DNA from: Xanthomonas sp. 3793
Lineage (GTDB): Bacteria; Pseudomonadota; Gammaproteobacteria; Xanthomonadales; Xanthomonadaceae
Assembly: GCF_024806835.1 (NCBI RefSeq)
Contig: NZ_JANTYU010000003.1
Location: 602,667-666,666 of the forward strand
Length of the DNA stretch: 64,000 nucleotides
Direction of reading: 5' to 3'
In this document: positions 55,262 through 64,000 of the stretch, piece after piece
Numbering within the stretch: position 1 is the stretch's first letter
Layout of the letters: each line of letters opens with the position of its first letter
Made by a program: the position numbers and the translations under genes
Notes under the pieces: model-generated
The model's database searches: none
What the model was told of the DNA's origin: nothing
Seen by the model: only the letters and a program-made list of their open reading frames with translations

Positions 55262-56734
55262 ATGCCGTCACTCCGCACCCTTGCAGCGCTCATTGCCTCC
55301 AGCCTGGCCGCAGGCTGCGCGGTCGGCCCCAACTACGCCCGCCCGGACGCGCCGTTGCCGGACCACTACATCGGCCAGGCGGAAGTCGCTGAACGGCAGG
55401 CAACCGCGCGGGCGGATCTGGCCACCTGGTGGAACGGCTTCAACGACCCGGACCTGAGCCGCTATGTCACCGCCGCACTGGCGCAGAATCTCGACCTGGC
55501 CCAGGCCACCGCACGCGTCACCCAGGCCCGCGCCGGGCTGACCGCCGCCACCGCCGCGCTGCTGCCTTCGGGCAACATCAGCGGCAACGCGACCCGCGCC
55601 TACCAGTCGCTGGAAACGCCGCTCGGCCAGGTGATCAGCAGCACGCCCAACTTCGACCGCTACGCCACGCTCTACGAGGCCAACCTGGGCGCGAGCTGGG
55701 AACTTGACCTGTTCGGCGGCCTGCGTCGCGGGCGCCAGGCCGCGCTGGCCGATTACCAGGCCAGCGAAGCCGGTGCCGCCGCCACCCGCCTGGCGGTGGC
55801 GGCGCAGACCGCCGATATCTACATCAGCATCCGCGGCCTGCAGGGGCGGCTGGAGGTGGCGCAGCGCCAGGTCGCCACCCAGCAGGGGCTGGTGTCGATG
55901 GTGACGCTGCTGCATGGCAAGGGACTGGCGCCCGAGCTGCAACTCCACCAGGCGCAAGGCGCGCTTGCGCAGGCGCAGGCGTCGGTGCCTGGCATCGAAA
56001 GTGGCCTAGTCGCGGCGATGAACGCCCTGGACGTGATGTTGGGTATGCCGCCTGGCACGCACCGAGCGGAACTGGCCGCCAGCAAGCCGATTCCGCTTGC
56101 ACCGCAGATCGCCGACAGCGGCTCGCCGGCCGACCTGCTGCGCCGACGTCCCGACCTGATCGTGGCCGAGCGCCGCCTGGCTGCGTCCAATGCGCGCATC
56201 GGCGTGGCGATGTCCGAGTACTACCCCAAGTTCTCGCTCAGCGGCCTGCTCGGCAGCGCCACGGCCATCTCCGGCGGCAACCTGTTCACCGGCAATGCCG
56301 CGCAGTCGTCCGGTGTGCTGGGGCTGCGCTGGCGGCTGTTCGACTTCGGCCGCATCAATGCGCAGATCGCCCAGGCCAAGGGTCAGGAGGCCGAACAACT
56401 GGCGGCGTATCGCCTGGCCGTGTTGCGCGCCACCGAGGATGTCGAAAATGCGTTCACCGCGCTGGTCAAGCGTGAGCAGCAGGCAGCGGTGCTGTCACAG
56501 GGAGTGGATGCACTCGGCAAGGCGCGTGGCGCATCGGCCCTGGCCTATGAGAAAGGCACGGTGAGCCTGATCGAAGTGTTGAATGCCGACGACACGCTGC
56601 TGCGCGCGTCCGATGCACAGGTGCAGGCGCGCACGGACGCGGCGCGCAGTGCGGTGGCCACCTTCAAGGCGCTGGGCGGTGGCTGGCACTCCAATGCCGC
56701 CGCGGTTGCGGTGCAACAGTCGTCACCGCGGTAA
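55262..56734 (+). CDS. RND outer-membrane factor lipoprotein (NodT family)
   Basis: A 490-residue TolC-superfamily channel. Its lipobox is LAAGC at ~15-19 (AAGCAVGPNYARPDAPLPDHY is the NodT/OprM start). Two OEP repeats follow (~75-250 and ~280-465; GASWELDLFGGLRRGRQAALADYQ and GLRWRLFDFGRINAQIAQAKGQEAEQLAAYRLAVLRATEDVENAFT). It completes the tripartite efflux system with the divergently encoded adaptor and pump. Confidence 0.93.
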   Translation: MPSLRTLAALIASSLAAGCAVGPNYARPDAPLPDHYIGQAEVAERQATARADLATWWNGFNDPDLSRYVTAALAQNLDLAQATARVTQARAGLTAATAALLPSGNISGNATRAYQSLETPLGQVISSTPNFDRYATLYEANLGASWELDLFGGLRRGRQAALADYQASEAGAAATRLAVAAQTADIYISIRGLQGRLEVAQRQVATQQGLVSMVTLLHGKGLAPELQLHQAQGALAQAQASVPGIESGLVAAMNALDVMLGMPPGTHRAELAASKPIPLAPQIADSGSPADLLRRRPDLIVAERRLAASNARIGVAMSEYYPKFSLSGLLGSATAISGGNLFTGNAAQSSGVLGLRWRLFDFGRINAQIAQAKGQEAEQLAAYRLAVLRATEDVENAFTALVKREQQAAVLSQGVDALGKARGASALAYEKGTVSLIEVLNADDTLLRASDAQVQARTDAARSAVATFKALGGGWHSNAAAVAVQQSSPR

Positions 56735-57007
56735 CGTCGACATAGACAAGATGCGGCCATGCAATCGCCGACCGCGGCCATTGCATGACATCGGCACGCG
56801 CGGTTCGCTCGCGTTAGACGCACCCCATGCGCTTCCCCGGTGAGAACTCCGTGTGCTCGGCGCAGCATTGGTGCTGATGGTGACTATGCATCGCCTGCAT
56901 TCTGCGAATGTGCGCCCCTGGCCAGGCCGCATCGGTGTTGACGTTGTCGCGTGAGCGATGCGATGCGATGCCACCGCTAGCGTGGCATCGCGCACCGTAT
57001 CGGCGCT

Positions 57008-57445
57008 CTAGTGCGCGTGGAAGCGAATGCCTCGATCGATCGCGCATTGATACGCCAGCAATGGCCCGCGTTGCTGCAGGCTCGGCAGGTCGTACATGTA
57101 GGTGGTCAGCCGCACGCGGTTGTCCGCGCCAACCTGATAGCGCTGGAACTGCTGGAAAGGCCTGCCATCGCTGCTGGCGGCAATGAACTGCGTATCGGAA
57201 AACGCCAGCGTCCCATCGGCGGTCAACCGGTACGCACCGATGCGCACACCGCCGCGGCTCTGGCTGGATGCGGTCCCCGGCTCGGCCGTGCAGCGTGAAA
57301 GATCCACCGACACCGCAACCGCGCGCCCCGCTTCCAGCGCATCGATCAAGCTGGCCTGGCTGCTCAACGATTCGGTGGCGAACGCAGGCAGCGCCGCGCT
57401 GCATAGCGCGGCGACAACGAGTGAAAAGCCTGGATGTGACGGCAT
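57008..57445 (-). CDS. virK: VirK-family secreted protein, copy 1
   Basis: A 145-residue protein: signal peptide (MPSHPGFSLVVAALCSAALPAFAT), then the VirK domain (LIDALEAGRAVAVSVDLSRCTAE..GAYRLTADGTLAFSDTQFI..RLTTYMYDLPSLQQRGPLLAYQCAIDRGIRFHAH). VirK proteins are secreted or periplasmic and appear in virulence-related loci of Agrobacterium and Xanthomonas; function unclear. Two Cys likely form a disulfide. About 45% identical by eye to the neighbour at 57580. Confidence 0.8.
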   Translation of the reverse strand: MPSHPGFSLVVAALCSAALPAFATESLSSQASLIDALEAGRAVAVSVDLSRCTAEPGTASSQSRGGVRIGAYRLTADGTLAFSDTQFIAASSDGRPFQQFQRYQVGADNRVRLTTYMYDLPSLQQRGPLLAYQCAIDRGIRFHAH

Positions 57446-57579
57446 GCGGGTTTCCTCGACAAGTCAGTGGCGGGATATGTGAATTGCAGCATTCGCGAGT
57501 TGAAACAGTTGCAACCACTGCAGGCTGCAGTGCACGCGATGGCGCTGCTGCAGCCCGCAGTCGTCACGGTGCAATGCAC

Positions 57580-58011
57580 TCAATCGGCGTGGAAGCGGAT
57601 GCCTTGATTGATCGTGCATTGATACGCCAGCACCGGCCCGCGTTGCTGCAGTCCCGGCAGGTCGTACATGTAGGTGGTGAAACGCACGCTGCCATCCGGG
57701 CGCAGCTGATAACGCATGAACTGCTGGATCGGCTTGCCATCGTTGGCCACGGTGAAATGCGAGCCGGAGAACGCGGCGGTGCCGTCCTCGGTGATGCGGT
57801 ACGCGTCGATATGGCGGCCGCCACGGGTCTGCGTGACCGGCGTGCCTTGTTCGGGTGTGCAGCGGCCAAGGTCGGTGGTCAGGCTGACGTCGTAACCGGA
57901 TTCCAGGGCTGCAAGCACTTCAGCGCGGGTATTGAGCGATTCGCTGGCCCAGGCGGGCAGCGTGCAAGCGCACAGCGTGGCGAGCAAGGCAGCGGGAGCA
58001 AGACGGGGCAT
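57580..58011 (-). CDS. virK: VirK-family secreted protein, copy 2
   Basis: A 143-residue tandem paralogue. Signal peptide MPRLAPAALLATLCACTLPAWAS, then TRAEVLAALESGYDVSLTTDLGRCTPEQG..DAYRITEDGTAAFSGSHFT..VRFTTYMYDLPGLQQRGPVLAYQCTINQGIRFHAD. Same Cys pair and C-terminal block as copy 1; about 134 bases separate the two genes. The order and strand suggest a local duplication. Confidence 0.8.
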   Translation of the reverse strand: MPRLAPAALLATLCACTLPAWASESLNTRAEVLAALESGYDVSLTTDLGRCTPEQGTPVTQTRGGRHIDAYRITEDGTAAFSGSHFTVANDGKPIQQFMRYQLRPDGSVRFTTYMYDLPGLQQRGPVLAYQCTINQGIRFHAD

Positions 58012-58324
58012 GGCAAACTCCAGGCGGACGAGGGAATGAAGCGGTCTGGACTGTAGTCAGCCCAGGCCGATCAACATGACCTAGTCCTGTCTGCACCGGT
58101 GCAGTGCGCAACGCATCACGCTGCATGATTGCGCTGCTTGGCGAAGTCGAGGCGAGATTGCGGGATGCGGGCTATGCCTGCGCGCGCAGAGGCTGCTGAT
58201 GGGCGATCGAACATGCTTGTTGCTAACGGCAGACGTTGGGAGCATCACGCAAGGAGCTTACTTCTGCACAGCACAGTGAGTAGCTCGCACCAACCAAACT
58301 CGGGTTCCCGATGGAAGGCGCGAC

Positions 58325-58505
58325 AAGGTCCCTCTCCCGTCGGCAGAGGAATTGGGATGACGGCAAGAAGCGCAGCTGTTCGCCTCGTCCAGCTGCACGA
58401 GGCTGCGCGCGTCCCCTCATCCGGCGCTGACGCGCCACCTTGTCCCGATGGGAGAAGGATTCAGAGCCGCTCTCCCGTCGGGAAAGGAATCAGGGTGAGG
58501 GTAAT
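58325..58505. repeat. degenerate intergenic repeats upstream of the VirK genes
   Basis: Fragments CCCTCTCCCGTCGG, GATGGGAGAAGG, CTCTCCCGTCGGG and CAGGGTGAGGGTA belong to the same family as 30700 and 35838 but are broken up. They reach the last codons of the FAD protein, whose C-terminal residues may come from them. No gene is supported between 58012 and 58510. Confidence 0.6.
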
Positions 58506-58510
58506 GCCAC

Positions 58511-59920
58511 CTACAAGCGCGCATTTACCTCCCTCGGCAGTGGCTCCGGCTCTGGCTGTAACGCCGGCATCGCGCCCAACAACAAGCGCTCGGCCAATGC
58601 ACGCGTGGCCACGCGCAACTCCGGCACCGCGGTGATTTCCCAATAGCGCCCACGCAATAACGGACCCACGCAATACAGCCCCTGCACGATCTGCCCCGCG
58701 CCATCGCGCACGCGCAGTTGCGCATCGGTGTCCACCCCCAGGCCCAGCGGATCGGCGCGCAACAGGCCGGCTTCGCGCATACCGGCAATCAGTGGGTCGC
58801 TGGTACGGTCGATATCGGTGTCCAGACCGGTAGCGCGGATCACCGCATCGAAGCGTTGCGTCTGCGCATCGGCAGCCGCACGCGGACGGATCACCGCCTC
58901 CACGCCATCGGGTACCCAGCGCGCACGCAGCAGCCGCGCCGCGACGATCTGCAATTGGCCGGAAGCCTGCAACTGCTGCAAGTGCTCGGCCGCTCCCGGC
59001 GCGACGCGATGCCGCGCCACTTCCCAATAGGGGCGAAGATGCCGCAGGAAGCGTGCACGCTGCGCCAGCGCCAGCCGCTGCCACAGCGGCTGCAGATGCG
59101 GGCGCAGTGCATCCACCACGCGACGCCAATCGTCCACCACCGCGCTGAGCTGTCGTACACCGCGCAGCAGCCCGCGCAGATCCGCATCCTTGAGCGCGCG
59201 CTGCAGATGCGGCGGCAATTCCAGCGGCGCGCCGGGCTGACGCAGATGCGCCTGCGGGGCCAATCCACGGCGCGAAATCGCCAGCATGCGGCCGCGGTGC
59301 CCGCGTGCGTGCAGGGTCAACGCCACATCCACCATGGTCAACCCCGTGCCCACGATCAGCACGTCATCGTCCGGCCCCAGCCGCGACAATGCATCGCCCT
59401 GCCACGGCCAGCCGATGTACCGCGCATGCACGCTCAGACGCGGGCCGATACCGGCCAGCGCCTGCGGCTGCAGCGCACCGACCGCCAGCACCACGCGGTC
59501 GCTATGGAAGGCGTCGCCGTTTGCAAGAAACACACGAAAACCGCGACGCGCGCGCTCCACCGCCACCGCTTCCTGCGACAACCGCATCACCGATGCCTGC
59601 GCACCGCTGACGGCCGCGTCCAGCTCGCTGCGGAGATAGTCGCCGTAGGCAAGGCGCGGCAGGAATTCCAGCCGCCCGCTCTCGCCCAGATGCAGGGTAT
59701 CGGCGAAGGCCCCGGGTGCCTGCGCGTCGATGCCCAGATCCTTGGCACGCACGTTGAGCAGATGTTCCGGTCGCGCCGCGCCATAGGCGATCCCGCTGCC
59801 GAAGGTCTCGGTGACGCCGACCAGGGTGATGCGCACCTGCGCGTCGGCCGTCTGCGCCAGTGCACGGACCAGCGCGGTGCCGCAGAAGCCGGCGCCGATG
59901 ACGGTGATATGGGTTTCCAT
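58511..59920 (-). CDS. FAD/NAD(P)-binding oxidoreductase-like protein
   Basis: A 469-residue protein: Rossmann loop ITVIGAGFCGTALV at the N-terminus, the family motif FGSGIAYGAARPEHLLNVRAKDLG, a second nucleotide loop VLIVGTGLTMVDVAL at ~190, and DAVIRATGLDTDIDRTSDPLI. This is the HpyO/Ada-like 'FAD-NAD(P)-binding' family, of uncertain activity (hydroxylation or desaturation). The ATG at 59920 is chosen for the Rossmann strand. The same frame stays open for 187 codons upstream through a Gln-coding microsatellite. Confidence 0.85.
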   Translation of the reverse strand: METHITVIGAGFCGTALVRALAQTADAQVRITLVGVTETFGSGIAYGAARPEHLLNVRAKDLGIDAQAPGAFADTLHLGESGRLEFLPRLAYGDYLRSELDAAVSGAQASVMRLSQEAVAVERARRGFRVFLANGDAFHSDRVVLAVGALQPQALAGIGPRLSVHARYIGWPWQGDALSRLGPDDDVLIVGTGLTMVDVALTLHARGHRGRMLAISRRGLAPQAHLRQPGAPLELPPHLQRALKDADLRGLLRGVRQLSAVVDDWRRVVDALRPHLQPLWQRLALAQRARFLRHLRPYWEVARHRVAPGAAEHLQQLQASGQLQIVAARLLRARWVPDGVEAVIRPRAAADAQTQRFDAVIRATGLDTDIDRTSDPLIAGMREAGLLRADPLGLGVDTDAQLRVRDGAGQIVQGLYCVGPLLRGRYWEITAVPELRVATRALAERLLLGAMPALQPEPEPLPREVNARL

Positions 59921-60218
59921 GTGCAACTCCCCACTGAATGACCCGCACGTTGTGCCCGCAGCGCGGCGTGGTTGTGTAAACAAACTGTTAGCGGCGAGCG
60001 GCCGGAAAGGCATGAGCTCATCGCCAGCAGTGATGAGGCTTGTAGCGCAGGCCACGCGTGTTGCAGATGGCAGTGAGATGACAGCGGCCGCCACTGCAAT
60101 CGGCGCTGCCGATGCGGGCTGCAGACGATGGGTTTGGCCTGCGCTGCGCAGTGCCCGGGGTAGCCGGCGAGGCCGCAGTTTTCTGCGTGGCGGTGCAGCT
60201 GCACGGAAGAGTGTCGGG

Positions 60219-60277
<59 letters not shown>

Positions 60278-60542
60278 GTGGATTTTGGAGTGATCTCGAT
60301 TCTGTGCTGGCGCTGGTAATGCACCGGCGCCATTCTTGTTGGGTGCTTGGGTCAACAAGAAGCCAAGCACCTTGTGGTGTCGGGCGCATGACCCTCCAAC
60401 GACGTGGACAGCGCCTTGCAGTCTGCTGAGTGCCTGACCCACTGAAGCCTCGCGTGTCCGAATATCCGATGACAGGCACACGCGTCGACCATGTCGCTAC
60501 CCAGCTGTTTGATAATTGGGGTTTTACGAACTGAGGAACGCC

Positions 60543-61301
60543 ATGTCTCTTTCTGCACACCGTGCGCAACGCGTGTTGATCGCCGGTGGTAGCCGCGGCA
60601 TCGGCCTGGCGATCGCCGAGGCGTTCGTGCGCAGCGGCGCCCAGGTGTCGATCTGCGCGCGCAACGCAGATGGCTTGGCGCAGGCGGCTAAGACCTTGGC
60701 AGCCCACGGCGCGCCGGTGCATACCCTGCCCTGCGATCTCGCCGACGCTGCACAGATCCAGACGTACGTGCAGACAGCGGCGCAGGCGCTGGGTGGCCTG
60801 GACGTGGTGATCAACAACGCATCCGGCTACGGGCACGGCAACGACGACGCCAGCTGGCAGGCGGGGCTGGAGGTCGACCTGATGGCGGCAGTGCGCTGCA
60901 ATCGCGCCGCACTGCCGTATCTGCGCAGCAGCGATGCAGCGGTGATCCTCAACATCAGCTCGATCAACGCCCAGCGCCCGACACCGCGGGCCATCGCCTA
61001 TTCCACCGCAAAGGCGGCGCTCAATTACTACACCACCACGCTCGCCGCCGAACTTGCGCGCGAACGCATCCGCGTCAATGCGATCGCACCGGGTTCCATC
61101 GAATTCCCCGAAGGCTTATGGGCACGCCGCCGCGATGAAGAGCCGGAACTGTATGCACGCATTCGCGACAGCATCCCATTCGGCGGATTCGGGCAGGTGC
61201 AGCACATTGCCGATGCCGCGTTGTTTCTGGCATCGCCACAAGCGTGCTGGATCACCGGGCAGGTGCTGGCGGTTGATGGCGGCCAGGCGTTGGGCGTGTA
61301 G
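60543..61301 (+). CDS. short-chain dehydrogenase/reductase (3-oxoacyl-ACP reductase-like)
   Basis: A 252-residue classical SDR. Cofactor loop IAGGSRGIGLA (12-22), NNASG, catalytic Ser-Ser-Ile-Asn and Y-S-T-A-K, and the C-terminal A-P-G-S-I / ITGQVLAVDGGQALGV. GAGGAA precedes the ATG. Its final codons are duplicated in the tandem repeat that follows, although the downstream copies are not coding. Confidence 0.9.
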   Translation: MSLSAHRAQRVLIAGGSRGIGLAIAEAFVRSGAQVSICARNADGLAQAAKTLAAHGAPVHTLPCDLADAAQIQTYVQTAAQALGGLDVVINNASGYGHGNDDASWQAGLEVDLMAAVRCNRAALPYLRSSDAAVILNISSINAQRPTPRAIAYSTAKAALNYYTTTLAAELARERIRVNAIAPGSIEFPEGLWARRRDEEPELYARIRDSIPFGGFGQVQHIADAALFLASPQACWITGQVLAVDGGQALGV

Positions 61302-61800
61302 GCCGGGCTGCGCCGGCAAAGATGCCGCTGCCCGTACACCCGTAGGAGCGTGCCTGCGCGCGACGAGGCTCTACCGGTAACGCCTCGTCGCGCTCGGGCG
61401 CGCTCCTACGAACGGCAGGCACCTGCGCTCCATGCGACGCACAGTGGCAACCTGCAGCTACGGTCGGTGGATCGCAGACAGGCTCTGGGCGTGTAGGCCG
61501 GGCTGCGCCGGCGAAGATGCCGCTGCCCGTACACCTGTAGGAGCGTGCCTGCGCGCGACGAGGCTCTACCGGTAACGCCTCGTCGCGCTCGGGCGCGCTC
61601 CTACGAACGGCAGGCACCTGCGCTCTATGCGACGCACAGTGGCAACCTGCAGCTACGGACGGTGGATCGCAGTCAGGCGTTGGGCGTGTAGGCCGGGCTG
61701 CGCCGGCGAAGGCGCCGCTGCCCGTACACCTGTGGGAGCGCGCTGGCGCGCGATGAGGCTGTCTCGGTAACGCCTCATCGCGCGCCAGCGCGCTCCTACC
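61286..61800. repeat. 194/195-bp tandem repeat, three units, each with a REP-like palindrome
   Basis: The phrase GGGCGTGTAGGCCGGGCTGCG recurs at 61293, 61487 and 61682 (194 and 195 bp apart). The first copy contains the SDR stop codon; units one and two are nearly identical, and unit three is diverged and shorter. Each unit carries a 68-bp palindrome: 61342-61409, 61537-61604 and 61732-61799 (GTAGGAGCG .. CGCTCCTAC). Confidence 0.9.
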
Positions 61801-61850
61801 AAACAGCGGACAACCAACTCTCCATCCGACTGCCTCGCAACGACGCCGCG

Positions 61851-62483
61851 TCAGCCGACCAACTCCGCCGCCTCGACGCTATGCTCCCCACGCGCCGGCG
61901 CCAGCGCGGCGCCCACCATCGCCGCGGCGATGCATTCGGCCGGGTTGATGCGATAGCGGCGTGGCAGCAGCGGGCCAAGCGCGCCCAGCACCAGGCTGCC
62001 GATATGCTCGCCGGTGCGGCGTTCTTCGCGCTCGCCGCCGATCAGCCCGGGCCGCACGAAGGTCAGCGAGGGAAAGCCGATAGTGCGCAGATCGCGCTCC
62101 AGTTCGCCCTTGACGCGGTTGTAGAAAATCCGCGAGTGCGCATCGGCGCCGGCCGCCGAATTCAACACGAATACCGAGGTGCCTTGCGCGCAGGCAGCAC
62201 GCGCCAGCGCCAGGGGGTAATCGTGATCGATGCGGTAGAACGCCTCGCGCGAGCCGGCCTGCTTCATGGTGCTGCCCAGCGCGCAGATGGCCGCCTCCAT
62301 GCGCGGTGCGGTCCAATGCTCCAGGCGCTCGAAGTCGATCACCTGGTTACGCAACTTGGGGTGGATCTGCGTCAGTGGCCGACGCGTCAACGCCACCACG
62401 CCCGTGCAGCGCGCATCGGCGAGCAGCAGCTGCAAGACCTGTTTACCGACCAGACCGGTCGCCCCTGCCAACAACACATCCAT
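61851..62483 (-). CDS. NAD(P)H-binding protein (atypical SDR, TIP30/HTATIP2-like)
   Basis: A 210-residue Rossmann protein: nucleotide loop LLAGATGLVGKQVLQLLL at the N-terminus, ICALGSTMKQAGSREAFYRIDHDYPLALARAACAQGTSVFVLNSAAGADAHSRIFYNRVKGELERDL, and LTFVRPGLIGG. The Y-x-x-x-K-like YNRVKGE is in place. Function is unclear. Its start lies 16 bases after the glgX stop, so it is likely cotranscribed with glgX. Confidence 0.83.
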   Translation of the reverse strand: MDVLLAGATGLVGKQVLQLLLADARCTGVVALTRRPLTQIHPKLRNQVIDFERLEHWTAPRMEAAICALGSTMKQAGSREAFYRIDHDYPLALARAACAQGTSVFVLNSAAGADAHSRIFYNRVKGELERDLRTIGFPSLTFVRPGLIGGEREERRTGEHIGSLVLGALGPLLPRRYRINPAECIAAAMVGAALAPARGEHSVEAAELVG

Positions 62484-62499
62484 CAGTGCGCTCCTGCCA

Positions 62500-64000
62500 T
62501 CAGCGTGCGCCCTCGGAGACGATGCGCGCACTGCTGGCGATGCGGTCGCGCTCCACCGCGAGCAAGGTCAACGAGTGCGCCGGCGCCTTCCATTCGCTGC
62601 CGCCGGCAACCACGCGGCCGCCATGACGTGCGGTATCGACCAGCACGCGCCAGTGTTCGTCGTGCATGGCCGGCAGCGTGAACGACACAGTGGTGGATGC
62701 CGCATTGATCAGCATCAGCAAGGTAACGTTGGCGGCAATCTCGCGCAGGCCGGTGGTTGGCGAGCGCCCATCCAGGCGCAGCATCAATGCGCGCGCTTCC
62801 GGGTCGTGCCAGCCGGCCTCGTCCATCTCGGTGCCGTTGGGCGCCAGCCAGGTGAGATCCTTCAGGCCCAGTGCTTCGTCGAACTTGCCGTCGAAGAAAC
62901 GTGCGCGATGCAGCAACGGATAACGCTGACGGATGCGGATCAAGCGACGCACGAACGCGGCCTGGTCGGCCGCCGCTGCCTTGGTCGCTGCGGTCCAGTC
63001 GATCCAGGTCAGCTCGTTGTCCTGGCAATACGCGTTATTGTTGCCGTTCTGGCTGTGGCCGAACTCATCGCCGGCCAGCAGCATCGGCGTGCCTTGCGAC
63101 AGCAACAAGGTGGCGAGCAGGTTGCGCATCTGCTGACGACGCAGCTGCTTGATCGCCGGGTCGTTGGTCTCGCCCTCGACACCGTAATTGGCCGAGATGT
63201 TGTGGTCGCTGCCGTCCCTGCCCTCCTCGCCATTGGCCAGGTTGTGCTTGCCCTCGTAACTGACCAGATCGCGCAGGGTGAAACCATCGTGCGCAGTGAC
63301 GAAGTTGACCGAGGCAGTGGGGCGGCGGCCGCTATGGTTGAACAGGTCGGCCGAGCCGGTCAGGCGCGTGGCCAGCTCGGCCAGCTGCCCGCCATCGCCA
63401 CGCCAGAACGCGCGCACGTTGTCGCGGAACTTGTCGTTCCATTCCACCCAGCCCGGCGGGAAATTGCCGACCTGGTAGCCGCCCGGGCCGATATCCCAGG
63501 GCTCGGAAATCAGCTTGGTCTGGCTCAGCACCGGGTCCTGGCGCACCGCATCGAGAAAGCTGCCCGACGGATCGAAGCCGTAACGCTCGCGCCCGAGGAT
63601 GGTAGCCAGGTCGAAGCGGAAACCATCGACATGCATTTCCTGCACCCAGTAACGCAACGAATCCATCACCATGCGCAGCGCGCCGACGTTGGTCAGATCG
63701 AAGGTGTTCCCGGTGCCGGTGTCGTTGATGTAGAAGCGGCGATCGTCGGCCAGGCGGTAGTAGCTGGCGTTGTCGATGCCCTTGAACGACAGCGTCGGCC
63801 CCAGTTCGTTGCCTTCGGCGGTGTGGTTGTAGACTACGTCCAGCAGCACTTCCAGGCCGGCGTGATGCAGCCGCGCCACCATCTGCTTGAACTCGGCCAC
63901 GGTGCGCGTGGACATGTAGCGGCCCTGCGGCGCAAAGAACCCGAGCGTGTTGTAGCCCCAGTAATTGCGCAGGCCTTTTTCCAGCAGGTACTGGTCGTCG
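62500..64000 (-). CDS. glgX: glycogen debranching enzyme GlgX (5' part beyond the window)
   Basis: The C-terminal ~500 residues of a GH13 isoamylase-type enzyme. The open frame enters from the window edge (DDQYLLEKGLRNYWGYNTLGFFAPQGRYMS) with no break. GH13 blocks seen: LLDVVYNHTAEGN (region I), GFRFDLATILGRE with the nucleophile Asp (II), LISEPWDIGPGGYQVGNFP with the acid Glu (III) and FVTAHDGFTLRDLVSYEGKHN (IV). It removes short branches during glycogen breakdown. The N-terminal CBM48 is outside the window. Confidence 0.95.
   Translation of the reverse strand, partial: DDQYLLEKGLRNYWGYNTLGFFAPQGRYMSTRTVAEFKQMVARLHHAGLEVLLDVVYNHTAEGNELGPTLSFKGIDNASYYRLADDRRFYINDTGTGNTFDLTNVGALRMVMDSLRYWVQEMHVDGFRFDLATILGRERYGFDPSGSFLDAVRQDPVLSQTKLISEPWDIGPGGYQVGNFPPGWVEWNDKFRDNVRAFWRGDGGQLAELATRLTGSADLFNHSGRRPTASVNFVTAHDGFTLRDLVSYEGKHNLANGEEGRDGSDHNISANYGVEGETNDPAIKQLRRQQMRNLLATLLLSQGTPMLLAGDEFGHSQNGNNNAYCQDNELTWIDWTAATKAAAADQAAFVRRLIRIRQRYPLLHRARFFDGKFDEALGLKDLTWLAPNGTEMDEAGWHDPEARALMLRLDGRSPTTGLREIAANVTLLMLINAASTTVSFTLPAMHDEHWRVLVDTARHGGRVVAGGSEWKAPAHSLTLLAVERDRIASSARIVSEGAR

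Noticed and set aside
57446..57579. PIP box (TTCGC-N15-TTCGC) upstream of the VirK genes
   Set aside because: Only single TTCG-like halves were seen at wrong spacing; I could not support an HrpX site by reading.

Overview
The window is chromosomal DNA of a plant-associated gammaproteobacterium, almost certainly Xanthomonas. It is GC-rich. It carries a Clp (CAP-like) regulator, tandem VirK-family secreted proteins, a tryptophan 2,3-dioxygenase whose residues F51, H55, R117, H240 and T254 fall at the numbering known for the X. campestris enzyme, and the short intergenic palindromes typical of the genus. I see no insertion sequence, prophage, integrase, tRNA, rRNA or CRISPR array; most of the window is core metabolism with repeat-rich spacers.

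Layout. 0-2.5 kb: guanidinium exporter gene with a candidate guanidine-II riboswitch and overlapping terminator, speD, and divergent clp. 2.5-10.1 kb: a dispersed trp cluster on the minus strand, in the order trpE, threonine aldolase, SIMPL protein, trpG, flavin reductase, trpD, trpC, HAD phosphatase; trpE, threonine aldolase, trpC and the HAD gene have overlapping ends. 10.5-15.7 kb: YegS-like lipid kinase, a candidate small RNA, GNAT and rpe, a beta-barrel protein, a short J-domain membrane protein, purC. 15.8-21.1 kb: two small lipoproteins, an M4 metalloprotease, an Mpo1-like membrane protein, a sugar-nucleotide-epimerase-like protein. 21.2-27.2 kb: a complete Mrp-type multisubunit cation/proton antiporter operon (AB fusion, C, D, E, F, G), the later genes joined by 4-5 bp overlaps. 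27.6-37 kb: aromatic amino acid catabolism (hmgA, hpd with a divergent MarR regulator, and kynA after a POT peptide transporter), mixed with repeats and a DUF559 endonuclease gene framed by an inverted repeat.

37.5-45.4 kb: a large secreted ExeM/NucH-like nuclease, then a 2-oxo acid dehydrogenase operon (E1 alpha, E1 beta, an SH3-like protein, E2) that best fits branched-chain 2-oxo acids. 46.3-50 kb: a DEAD-box helicase behind two structured inverted repeats, a DUF6172 protein, and a HxlR regulator divergent from an SDR. 50.2-56.7 kb: an RND efflux system, with permease, adaptor and TetR on one strand and the outer-membrane factor on the other; two matching palindromes are likely operators. 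57-64 kb: two tandem VirK genes, an FAD/NAD(P)-binding protein downstream of a hexanucleotide microsatellite, an SDR whose 3' end is carried into a ~195-bp tandem repeat, an NAD(P)-binding protein, and the C-terminal part of glgX running off the window.

The most unusual signals are non-coding or repeat-derived: the riboswitch/terminator arrangement at 443-526, the covarying three-way-junction repeat pair at 45.8 and 46.1 kb, the intergenic palindromes read in frame inside the E2 linker, the DUF559 cassette, and the paired TetR operators. I did not find a convincing new multi-gene system. All database-level claims here are from memory and sequence reading; nothing was searched.
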